The notes under the pieces were generated by a model, which made no database searches, was not told the origin of the DNA, and was given only the letters and a program-made list of their open reading frames with translations. Position numbers and translations under genes: made by a program. Shown in pieces: positions 1 to 9,560 of a stretch of 11,088 nt of DNA. The DNA comes from an uncultured Dorea sp. (GTDB lineage: Bacteria; Bacillota; Clostridia; Lachnospirales; Lachnospiraceae). Each line of letters starts with the position of its first letter. Positions within the stretch are counted from its first letter, which is position 1. The stretch spans positions 1 through 11,088 of the forward strand of contig CAQNVT010000132.1 of assembly GCA_948844705.1 (NCBI GenBank), in the 5' to 3' direction.

Positions 1-42
1 AATCTGGGACGTAGTAAAATTAATTTTACTACGTCCCAGATT
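1..42. repeat. Perfect 42-bp palindrome at window edge (REP/MITE-like or operator-like)
   Basis: Bases 1-21 are the exact reverse complement of bases 22-42, with no mismatch and no loop. The outer part carries CTGGGACG/CGTCCCAG and the AT-rich core carries TAGTAAAA (12-19) and TTTTACTA (24-31). Just downstream, the segment TTTTGCACTGTCCC (46-59) again ends in GTCCC. GGGAC/GTCCC-ended palindromes of this sort recur between genes in Clostridia and are often linked with REP-like sequences of IS200-like transposases. That link is recalled from general knowledge and is not shown here. Alternatives are a bidirectional hairpin ending an upstream gene (no clean T-tract follows it) or a regulator site. 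The left flank is cut off, so its true extent is unknown. Confidence 0.75.
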
Positions 43-212
43 GGCTTTTGCACTGTCCCTAATATATTTTTGACTTAGTAAAAAATGACTAGTTTTACTA
101 ACTTATATCGTTTGATGCAGGGATAAATCATAAAAAATTGTTATACATGCACAAAAACCAAGTGATAAAAATATGAAAAACGTAAAATATTCTTGATTTA
201 CGAAGTTAAATA
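43..212. other. AT-rich noncoding leader upstream of the operon promoter
   Basis: This stretch has no credible reading frame, tRNA, riboswitch-like fold or terminator. It is strikingly AT-rich compared with the genes that follow. It contains several short inverted repeats: the 9-bp pair at 75-101 (listed separately), CGTAAA/TTTACG at 181-186 and 197-202, and AGTTAAA/TTTAACT at 204-210 and 220-226, which flank the -35 box. Such a leader is typical of a regulated promoter with upstream binding sites, but none of the short repeats matches an operator I can name. Confidence 0.5.
75..101. repeat. 9-bp inverted repeat, candidate regulator site
   Basis: TTAGTAAAA at 75-83 is the exact reverse complement of TTTTACTAA at 93-101, with a 9-bp spacer. 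The inner half-site TAGTAAAA/TTTTACTA is the same as in the core of the palindrome at 1-42, where the gap is 4 bp instead of 9. The shared half-site suggests either a protein-binding motif or two related repeat remnants. LacI-family operators normally have little or no gap, so the 9-bp spacing argues against a simple single-dimer operator. It lies more than 100 bp upstream of the best -35 box. Confidence 0.4.
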
Positions 213-241
213 TTGACTTTTTAACTGGTTAATAATAGAAT
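213..241 (+). promoter_or_regulatory. Sigma-A type promoter for the transport/hydrolase operon
   Basis: TTGACT (213-218) and TAGAAT (236-241) are separated by 17 bp, which is the ideal spacing, and each box has five of six consensus bases. Transcription would start near 248, giving a leader of about 25 nt with the AGGAGG ribosome site (260-265) before the ATG at 274. It is the only well-formed promoter I see upstream of the binding-protein gene. Because later intergenic gaps are short and lack terminators, it plausibly drives everything through 10195. Confidence 0.7.
221..232. promoter_or_regulatory. Candidate operator between the -35 and -10 boxes
   Basis: TTAACTGGTTAA forms a 5+5 inverted repeat (TTAAC/GTTAA) around a 2-bp centre, sitting wholly within the spacer of the promoter at 213-241. 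A third GTTAA half-site lies at 205-209, just upstream of the -35 box. A repressor bound here would block RNA polymerase. The LacI-family gene at 10288 is the obvious candidate, but the site lacks the central CG common in LacI-family operators, so the assignment is inference. Confidence 0.35.
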
Positions 242-273
242 GATTTTATCAAGTAAAACAGGAGGATATTATT

Positions 274-1506
274 ATGAAGAAAAAATTAGCAGCAATGTTG
301 ATTCTGGCAATGACGGGAACCATGCTCTTAAGCGCATGTGGTTCAAAGGAAGAGGACGGCAAGACCAGCGACGGTAAGGTAAAGATCCGTTTCGCGTCCT
401 GGGACGAGGCAGAGGATGTAGATGCCCAGCAGGCGGCGGTCGATAAGTTTAACGAAGCGCATGATGACATTGAGGTAACGCTGGAAGCATACGGCGGAGA
501 GTTTGATACGAAGATCAGTGCAGGAATGGGCTCTAATGATATGCCGGACGTTATGTATATGTGGAATTACCCGGCGTATGCACAGGGGCTGGAGCCTCTG
601 GATTCTTACATAGAGGGAGAGGGCGAGGAATACAAAGAGAATTTCTACGATACACTGTGGAACTATAATTCCTATGACGGAAGCACCTACGGTATTCCGA
701 TCGGCTTCACAACACACGCATTATTCTTCAACAAGGATATTTTCAAGGAAGCGGGAATTGCCGAGCCTACTAATGACTGGACATGGGAAGATGTTCAGAA
801 GGCAGCTAAGACGATCACAGAGAAATGTGACGGCAAGAAGGGCTTTTCCTTCCAGATGAAACCGGACCCGTATGATTATGAGATGTACCTGTGGAGCAAC
901 GGAACGGCTTATGTTAATGAGGACGGAGAATTAGAGGGCAACTTAAATTCCGATGAAGCAAAGGAAGTATTTAAGATGTTCCAGGATATGGAAAAAGAAG
1001 GATATGCGGTTGCAACGGAAAAGAGCGGTACAGACGAGTTCCGTTCAGGAAATACGGCAATGTATGTATACGGCTCATGGTCTATCAACACATTGAAAGA
1101 GGATGAAGTAAACTTTGGCGTTGTCAATATTCCTTCCTTTGGAAAGCAGCCGTCTGTCAGTATCTTAAGTTCATCAGGAATCTCTATGTCAAAGGACAGC
1201 AAGAACAAAGAGGCTGCATGGGAATTTATCAAATTCTGGACAAGTGAGGAGATGAACAAGGAGAGAATCGGTATGGAGCTTCCGGTACTTTACTCTGTAG
1301 TTGAGTCTGAGGGTATCATGGAGCAGCCGGAATACGCACCGTTCTATACTATGCTTGAGCAGAGCTCTGACTATACGCCGGCAAGCTTTATCTATGAGAG
1401 CTGGTCAGAATTATCAGAGAACCTTTCACTTTCCTTTGAAAGAGTATTTAACCCAAGTGCGATGGAGGATCCATCAGAAGTATTAGACGAGGCAGCGCAG
1501 CAGTAG
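274..1506 (+). CDS. Sugar ABC transporter substrate-binding lipoprotein (family 1, CUT1 type)
   Basis: This 410-residue protein is the extracellular binding component of a carbohydrate importer. It starts with a lipoprotein signal peptide: a Lys-rich N-terminus, a hydrophobic stretch (residues 5-19) and the lipobox LLSAC with Cys22 as the lipidation site, so it should be anchored on the outer face of the membrane. The mature part has the layout of the SBP_bac_1 family: an early strand with VKIRFASWDEAE (about 36-47), YGIPIGFTTHALFFNKDIFKEAGI in the middle, an FRSGNTAMYVYGSW segment near 258-271, and aromatic residues throughout that suit sugar stacking. Length is normal for the family. AGGAGG at 260-265 sits 8 nt before the ATG. 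Two permease genes follow directly, as in oligosaccharide CUT1 systems. The exact ligand cannot be read from the sequence; the downstream enzymes suggest an alpha-glucosyl and/or beta-galactosyl compound. Confidence 0.93.
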   Translation: MKKKLAAMLILAMTGTMLLSACGSKEEDGKTSDGKVKIRFASWDEAEDVDAQQAAVDKFNEAHDDIEVTLEAYGGEFDTKISAGMGSNDMPDVMYMWNYPAYAQGLEPLDSYIEGEGEEYKENFYDTLWNYNSYDGSTYGIPIGFTTHALFFNKDIFKEAGIAEPTNDWTWEDVQKAAKTITEKCDGKKGFSFQMKPDPYDYEMYLWSNGTAYVNEDGELEGNLNSDEAKEVFKMFQDMEKEGYAVATEKSGTDEFRSGNTAMYVYGSWSINTLKEDEVNFGVVNIPSFGKQPSVSILSSSGISMSKDSKNKEAAWEFIKFWTSEEMNKERIGMELPVLYSVVESEGIMEQPEYAPFYTMLEQSSDYTPASFIYESWSELSENLSLSFERVFNPSAMEDPSEVLDEAAQQ

Positions 1507-1535
1507 GGCGAACCCCTGACAGGAGGGATTTAGGA

Positions 1536-2462
1536 ATGAAGCAGAAAAAAGTGCTTAAAAGAGCAACGCCGTATCTTTTTATTTTACCATGGATCATCGG
1601 CTTTCTCGTATTTACGATAGGACCGCTTATATTTTCTCTGGTCATGAGCTTTTTTGACTGGCCGCTGGCGGCGGATCCGAAATTTTTAGGGTTTGGCAAT
1701 TATATTGAAATGTTTACAAGTGACAAGCAGTTTTTTAAATCGCTGACCATCAGCTTGAAATATGCGGCGATCTTTGTACCGCTTAATATGATCATCGCGC
1801 TGTTTCTTGCAATGCTGATCACACAGCCGGTGAGGGGCGTGAAGATATTCAGGACGATTTTCTACATTCCGACAGTTATCTCCGGTGTAGCGGTATCCAT
1901 TCTCTGGGGATGGATACTGAACGGAGATTACGGAGTGCTCAATTATCTTCTGTCCCTGATCGGTATCGAGGGTCCGAAATGGCTGGTAGATCCGGCGTGG
2001 GCGATTCTGGCGGTTATTATTGCCAGCGCGTTCGGAGTAGGTAGTATGATGCTTATCTTTTACACGGATATTAAAAACATCCCGATCGACGTATATGAGG
2101 CGGCTGCCATTGACGGGGCCAATCCGGCAAGACAGTTTTTCAGCATTACGCTTCCGATCATCACGCCGACGATCCTGTTTAACCTGATCACATCCATTAT
2201 CAGCTCCTTCCAGCAGGTAACGCTGGTAATGCTTCTTACAGGAGGCGGCCCGCTTAAGTCAACATATTTCTACGGACTGTATACATACAACAATGCATTT
2301 AAGCACCACAAGCTCGGATATGCGAGTGCAAACGCATGGGTAATGTTCGTGATCATATTATGCCTGACCGCGCTGGTATTCAAGTCCTCGTCTGCATGGG
2401 TATTCTATGAGACAGAGGCCGGCGGCGCAGAAAAGAAGAAGACAAAAAAGGGAGGTAAATAA
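1536..2462 (+). CDS. CUT1 sugar ABC transporter permease (MalF/UgpA-like)
   Basis: This 308-residue integral membrane protein forms one half of the importer channel. Six hydrophobic segments are visible, at about residues 12-36, 73-97, 106-128, 153-176, 203-228 and 265-284. The EAA loop that docks the ATPase is intact: E188-A-A, then G194, ending I-T-L-P at 204-207. The MLLTGGGPLKST segment (232-243) is typical of the MalF-side subunit of CUT1 transporters. The C-terminus is a short Lys-rich cytoplasmic tail. The ATG at 1536 follows AGGAGG at 1521-1526 by 9 nt, only 29 bp after the binding-protein gene, so both are on one transcript. The next gene begins 2 bp after its stop, with that gene's ribosome site inside the end of this frame. 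No ABC ATPase gene is nearby. Confidence 0.93.
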   Translation: MKQKKVLKRATPYLFILPWIIGFLVFTIGPLIFSLVMSFFDWPLAADPKFLGFGNYIEMFTSDKQFFKSLTISLKYAAIFVPLNMIIALFLAMLITQPVRGVKIFRTIFYIPTVISGVAVSILWGWILNGDYGVLNYLLSLIGIEGPKWLVDPAWAILAVIIASAFGVGSMMLIFYTDIKNIPIDVYEAAAIDGANPARQFFSITLPIITPTILFNLITSIISSFQQVTLVMLLTGGGPLKSTYFYGLYTYNNAFKHHKLGYASANAWVMFVIILCLTALVFKSSSAWVFYETEAGGAEKKKTKKGGK

Positions 2463-2464
2463 TT

Positions 2465-3286
2465 ATGAAAATGTCCAAAGTATCAAAGGTTGTTATATAT
2501 ATTCTGCTTGGGCTTATGGCACTTTACTTCCTGTCGCCTTTTATCTATATGCTGTTTACGGCATTTAAGACAGAGGCAGAGGCGGTCGCTTATCCGCCGA
2601 AGCTCTTCCCGGCGAAATGGCTCTGGCAGAACTTCAGGGATGCATGGAATGCCCAGCCGTTCGGGACATTTTTGTGGAATTCGATTCTGGTAACCGTAGG
2701 AACCACCGTGGGCCAGGTAATATCCTGTTCACTGGTAGCATACGGATTTGCAAGATTTAATTTTAAGGGAAAAAACATCCTGTTCATGATCTTGTTATCT
2801 ACGATGATGATCCCATGGGATGTAACGATGATCCCGCAGTACATGGAATTTAAGATGTTCGGCTGGATCAATACCCTGAAGCCTCTGATCATTCCGGCAT
2901 GGTTCGGATCTGCGTATTATATATTCCTGATGCGCCAGTTCCTGATGGGCGTGCCGAGAGATTTTGAAGAGGCGGCGCGTATTGACGGTGCAAATGCATT
3001 CCAGATCTACTGGAAGATATTTATGCCGATACTGAAGCCTTCCCTGATTCTGGTAGGAGTACTTAACATGATCAGCGTATGGAATGATTATCTTGGACCA
3101 CTCATTTTCTTACAGGACAGAAGCAAATATACGCTTGCTCTCGGTCTTGCAGCCTTCAAGGGAGTGCATGAGACACAGATCATCCCGATGCTCTGCATCA
3201 CGATCATCATGATCATTCCGCCGATTATCATATTCATAATCGCCCAGAAGTACATCGTAGAAGGCACCAGCGGCTCTATTAAATAG
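2465..3286 (+). CDS. CUT1 sugar ABC transporter permease (MalG/UgpE-like)
   Basis: This 273-residue integral membrane protein is the second channel subunit and pairs with the preceding permease. Hydrophobic segments lie at about residues 8-32, 70-93, 104-126, 137-158, 186-207 and 238-261. The EAA loop reads E169-A-A-R-I-D-G175 and ends I-F-M-P at 185-188. The C-terminal QKYIVEGTSGSIK fits the usual end of the MalG family, as does the overall length. GGAGG at 2451-2455, inside the previous gene, lies 9 nt before the ATG, which implies coupled translation. A second ATG two codons later is possible but less well spaced. The transporter is complete except for the nucleotide-binding subunit. In many Firmicutes a shared MsmK/MsiK-type ATPase encoded elsewhere serves several CUT1 systems, and that is the likely case here. 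Confidence 0.93.
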   Translation: MKMSKVSKVVIYILLGLMALYFLSPFIYMLFTAFKTEAEAVAYPPKLFPAKWLWQNFRDAWNAQPFGTFLWNSILVTVGTTVGQVISCSLVAYGFARFNFKGKNILFMILLSTMMIPWDVTMIPQYMEFKMFGWINTLKPLIIPAWFGSAYYIFLMRQFLMGVPRDFEEAARIDGANAFQIYWKIFMPILKPSLILVGVLNMISVWNDYLGPLIFLQDRSKYTLALGLAAFKGVHETQIIPMLCITIIMIIPPIIIFIIAQKYIVEGTSGSIK

Positions 3287-3317
3287 GCAGGCATCCAAAC
3301 GAGCGAAGCGAAGTTAA

Positions 3318-6332
<3,015 letters not shown>

Positions 6333-6346
6333 GTAAGGAGAGGAGA

Positions 6347-6355
6347 ATGAAGTGA
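6347..6355 (+). promoter_or_regulatory. Two-codon frame (Met-Lys-stop) overlapping the GH65 start
   Basis: Two ribosome sites lie back to back: AAGGAG (6335-6340), 6 nt before an ATG at 6347, and AGGAG (6341-6345), 6 nt before the GTG at 6352. The ATG frame reads ATG AAG TGA, and its stop overlaps the GTG as GTGA. This matches the stop/start overlap used by the two genes downstream. It may be a coupling device for GH65 translation, or a chance product of a purine-rich ribosome site. Confidence 0.35.
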
Positions 6356-8688
6356 GGCGTATGATAAAAAACCGATTTTCAGATAAACTACAGAGATTTT
6401 TAAGCAGTGACGAGTGGCTGATTCTGCAGGAGGAATATAAGGCTGAGGAGAATTTAAAATATGAAAGCCTTTTCTGTCTGACCAACGGTTATCTGGGGAC
6501 GAGAGGAAGCCATGAGGAAGGAACTGCAAGAAGTATTCCGTGTACTTATATCAACGGTGTTTTTGATAAGTCGGAGACATTCATGAGAGAGCTTGCCAAC
6601 ATGCCGAACTGGCTGACGCTCCGTCTTTATGTGGAAAAGGAGCTGATCGGGATAGAAAACTGTGAGATTCTTTCCTATACGCGCGCGCTGGATATGCGGC
6701 GCGCGTGCCTTGTAAGAAGCGCAGAGCTCCGTGACCGCAGGGGCCGTGAAACACGGATCGAGAGCGTACGGTTTATAAGCCGGGAGCATGTACACCGTAT
6801 GGCGATCAAAGTATTCGTGACCCCGTTAAATTACAGCGGTATAATCGAGGCGGAGAATATTATTGACGGCACGGTCATTAACTTCTGCGACGCGCCCAGA
6901 TTCAAGGTTAAGCATACGTATATGACTGCGAATGAGGCGCTTATGGAGAGGGGCGCTTACCTCGGGGTGGCCACGAGAGACGATCATTTGCATGAGGGCT
7001 GCGGTACTTATCTTTGTGCCGAAAGAGACGGGGAGGATGTAATTAAGACAAGCGTGTTCCATGATTTTGGGGAGCAGGCAGTGGAATTTCATGATTTTGA
7101 TGTGCGCGAGCAGGAGACAACTGAGCTTACCAAGTATGCCGTGATCTACACCGGGCGTGAGGTGGAAAAGACAGAGCTTAAGAATACGGTAAAGAGGGAA
7201 ATGAATGAATTCCTGAAAACAGGGTTCGAGACGGAGTTCGAGGGGCATAAGAAGCTGTATGAGGAACTCTGGAAAGAAGCGGATATCCGGATCAGGGGCG
7301 ACGATGAGCTCAATAAGGCCATCCGTTTTAATGTGTTCCATCTGATGAGCACGGCAAGCGAATTTGATTCTCATGTAAATATCGGTGCGAAGCTTCTTCA
7401 CGGCGAGGAGTACGGAGGTCATGCCTTCTGGGATACCGAGCTTTTCATGCTTCCGTTCTTTGCCTATACATTTCCGAAAAAGGCGCGCAATCTGGAGAGC
7501 TACCGCTATCATCTGCTGGATGCCGCCAGAAGGAATGCGGCCGGAAACGGCTACCAGGGCGCCCAGTATCCGTGGGAATCGGCGGATGACGGCTCGGAGC
7601 AGTGCCCCGACTGGACCATTGAGCCGGACGGGACCTGCTATCGGTGCTATGTCGCCGTGTATGAGCATCATGTGACGGCGGCAGTGGCATTTGGCATCGC
7701 AAATTATGTGAGGATCACCAGGGATATGGATTTTCTTCTTCATATGGGCGCGGAGATTCTGATGGAGACGGCGAGATTCTGGATGAGCCGCTGCCAGTAT
7801 ATCGAGGAGAAGGACCGGTATGAGATCCGCCAGGTGACGGGGCCGGATGAATGGCATGAGCCGGTGGATAACAATGTATATACCAACTATCTGGCAAGAT
7901 GGAACCTGCGCTATGTGATCACGCTCTCGAAGATGCTGAGGGAGGAGCATGAGGAAGTATATGTACGCCTTGCGGAAAAAATAAATCTTTCGGAAGAGGA
8001 GATCGCTGCCTGGGAAGAGGTGCAGGGGAAAATATATCTTCCGAAAAAAGAAGGAACACAGCTCTTAGAGCAGTTTGAAGGATATTTTGAACTGAAAGAA
8101 GTTCTGATAGAAAAGCATGACAAAAATGACTGGCCCATAAGGCCCGAGGCATTAAAGACGATGAAGACGAGCGAGACGCAGATTATCAAGCAGGCAGATG
8201 TGGTTATGCTTCTGCATCTTCTTGGGGAGGAGTTTGACGAGGAGACGAAAATACTTAATTACAGCTATTATGAGAAGCGTACCATGCACGGCTCTTCGTT
8301 AAGCCCAAGTATCTATGCGATCATGGGACTTAAGGTAGGCGATGCTTCCAGAGCGTACCGTTATTTAAGAAGGGCGGCATTTTTAGATCTGGTTGATCTG
8401 CAGGGCAATACAAGAGAAGGAATCCATGCGGCAAATGCCGGCGGAGTCTGGCAGACCGTGGTATTCGGCTTTGCCGGACTGTGGACGGACGATACGGGGC
8501 TTCTTCATATCCATCCAAGGCTCCCGAAGGAGTGGGAGGGCCTGTCATTCAGAGTGCACTGCCCGAATAGCTGGCTTCAGGTCGATATTGACGGAGCACA
8601 GGATGTAAAGGTGACGGTGCTTGAAGGAGAAGAGACAGAGATTCTCATAAACGGGGAGCTTAAGAAAGCCCGGAAGGAGAAGAGATGA
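6352..8688 (+). CDS. GH65 inverting alpha-glucoside phosphorylase (maltose/kojibiose phosphorylase family)
   Basis: This 778-residue cytoplasmic enzyme is predicted to split an alpha-glucoside with phosphate, giving beta-glucose 1-phosphate. Domain order is normal for the family: an N-terminal beta-sandwich (about 20-290), a linker, the (alpha/alpha)6 barrel (about 320-690) and a C-terminal beta domain. Landmarks are FWDTELFMLPFF (359-370), YPWES (406-410), the general acid Glu500 in VTGPDEWHE, KQADVV (613-618), HGSSLS (646-651, phosphate loop) and GIHAANAGGVWQTVVFGFAGL (690-710). The phosphate-loop motifs favour a phosphorylase over the hydrolase branch, and the pgmB gene downstream agrees. 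Linkage specificity (maltose, kojibiose, nigerose, trehalose, glucosyl-galactose and others) cannot be read safely. The start used is GTG 6352, 6 nt after AGGAG; ATG 6361 is an alternative but is 15 nt away. The stop overlaps the next start by 4 nt. Confidence 0.9.
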   Translation: MRRMIKNRFSDKLQRFLSSDEWLILQEEYKAEENLKYESLFCLTNGYLGTRGSHEEGTARSIPCTYINGVFDKSETFMRELANMPNWLTLRLYVEKELIGIENCEILSYTRALDMRRACLVRSAELRDRRGRETRIESVRFISREHVHRMAIKVFVTPLNYSGIIEAENIIDGTVINFCDAPRFKVKHTYMTANEALMERGAYLGVATRDDHLHEGCGTYLCAERDGEDVIKTSVFHDFGEQAVEFHDFDVREQETTELTKYAVIYTGREVEKTELKNTVKREMNEFLKTGFETEFEGHKKLYEELWKEADIRIRGDDELNKAIRFNVFHLMSTASEFDSHVNIGAKLLHGEEYGGHAFWDTELFMLPFFAYTFPKKARNLESYRYHLLDAARRNAAGNGYQGAQYPWESADDGSEQCPDWTIEPDGTCYRCYVAVYEHHVTAAVAFGIANYVRITRDMDFLLHMGAEILMETARFWMSRCQYIEEKDRYEIRQVTGPDEWHEPVDNNVYTNYLARWNLRYVITLSKMLREEHEEVYVRLAEKINLSEEEIAAWEEVQGKIYLPKKEGTQLLEQFEGYFELKEVLIEKHDKNDWPIRPEALKTMKTSETQIIKQADVVMLLHLLGEEFDEETKILNYSYYEKRTMHGSSLSPSIYAIMGLKVGDASRAYRYLRRAAFLDLVDLQGNTREGIHAANAGGVWQTVVFGFAGLWTDDTGLLHIHPRLPKEWEGLSFRVHCPNSWLQVDIDGAQDVKVTVLEGEETEILINGELKKARKEKR
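6679..6706. repeat. 8-bp CG-alternating inverted repeat inside the GH65 gene
   Basis: ACGCGCGC at 6679-6686 is the reverse complement of GCGCGCGT at 6699-6706, with a 12-nt loop. Runs of alternating C and G are uncommon in the surrounding coding DNA. It encodes TRALDMRRA, so Arg/Ala codon choice (CGC, GCG) contributes. No function is assigned. Confidence 0.4.
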
Positions 8689-9560
8689 AGAAATATCTTG
8701 CAATAGCAGGGCTTATTGCCGTGACCATAGTCTGGGGCGGCGGGTTTGTGGCAAGTGATATAGCCCTGGACAGCCTGCGCCCTTTTCAGATCATGACAAT
8801 ACGCTTTTTGCTTGCTTCCGTGATCATGGGCGCGGCGGGAGCCCGGGAGCTTAAGGGAATGGAGCCCGGTGAGATCCGTGCAGGTATTCTGATGGGATGC
8901 GCTCTTTTTGTGGGCTTTGCTTTTCAGATCGTGGGGCTTCAATACACGACACCGTCAAAAAATGCATTTCTGACAGCTCTTAACGTGGTAATGGTGCCCT
9001 TTATCGCCTTTGTGATACTAAAAAAGAGAATCGGCATAAAAAGTATCGCGGGAGCGGTAATGGCAATCGTGGGAGTCGGGCTTCTGTCGCTGGAAAAGAA
9101 TCTGACGCTCGGGCTGGGAGACGCCCTGACGCTGATCTGCGCAGCAGGCTTTGCTTTTCAGATATTTTTTACCAGTGAGTTTGTAAAGAAATACCGGGCG
9201 GTAGCGCTTAATTTTATACAGATGCTCACGGCGGTAGTACTTTCCGCCGTGAGCCTTGTCCTGTTCGGAGAGACAAGGTTTCAGGTGACTTCTAAAGGGT
9301 GGCTCAGCGTGCTTTATCTTGGGGTGATCAGCACGGCTCTGTGCTATCTTCTGCAGACGGCAAGCCAGAAGTATGTGGATGAGACGAAGGCGGCGATCAT
9401 TCTGTCCATGGAATCTGTATTCGGAACTATGTTTTCCATTCTGATTCTCCACGAGCAGGTGACCGTGCGCATGATATGCGGCTGTGTCATCATCCTTGCC
9501 GCAGTGATCGTGTCAAATCTGGCGGAGGCCGGGGAAAATGAAGGAGGAATAAAAGCATGA
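8685..9560 (+). CDS. EamA/DMT-superfamily transporter
   Basis: This 291-residue membrane protein should have ten transmembrane helices in two EamA repeats, about residues 5-135 and 144-278. The first repeat opens with VTIVWGGGFVASDIAL and includes GLQYTTPSKNAFLTALNVVMVPFIAF (84-109). The second includes STALCYLLQTASQKYVDETKAAIILSMESVFG (216-247), and each repeat ends in a long Gly/Ala/Val helix, as is typical of the family. Members move amino acids, metabolites or drugs, usually outward, and the substrate cannot be predicted from sequence. The ATG overlaps the GH65 stop by 4 nt (ATGA) with AAGGAG at 8674-8679 just upstream, and its own stop overlaps the pgmB start in the same way. The carrier is therefore co-translated with the catabolic enzymes and may dispose of a product of this pathway. 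It could also be an unrelated passenger. Confidence 0.88.
   Translation: MKKYLAIAGLIAVTIVWGGGFVASDIALDSLRPFQIMTIRFLLASVIMGAAGARELKGMEPGEIRAGILMGCALFVGFAFQIVGLQYTTPSKNAFLTALNVVMVPFIAFVILKKRIGIKSIAGAVMAIVGVGLLSLEKNLTLGLGDALTLICAAGFAFQIFFTSEFVKKYRAVALNFIQMLTAVVLSAVSLVLFGETRFQVTSKGWLSVLYLGVISTALCYLLQTASQKYVDETKAAIILSMESVFGTMFSILILHEQVTVRMICGCVIILAAVIVSNLAEAGENEGGIKA
9224..9254. repeat. 11-bp perfect inverted repeat inside the EamA gene
   Basis: Bases 9224-9234 (GCTCACGGCGG) are the exact reverse complement of 9244-9254, around a 9-nt loop. The stem is GC-rich and would be very stable in the transcript. It lies in the middle of a membrane-protein frame encoding LTAVVLSAVS, and neither strand shows a T-run after it, so it is not a terminator. 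It could affect mRNA stability or translation rate, or be chance. Confidence 0.55.

Noticed and set aside
70..108. TTGACT at 70-75 as a second operon promoter
   Set aside because: No -10 box at 16-18 bp spacing; the nearest TTATAT is about 27 bp away. The pair at 213-241 is far better.
173..188. CcpA cre-like sequence (ATGAAAAACGTAAAAT)
   Set aside because: There are five bases instead of four between TG and CG, and the right half lacks the expected CA. It does not fit the cre pattern.
1..273. Riboswitch, tRNA or small RNA gene in the leader
   Set aside because: No conserved riboswitch core, cloverleaf or promoter-terminator pair could be recognized, and the leader after the likely transcription start is only about 25 nt.
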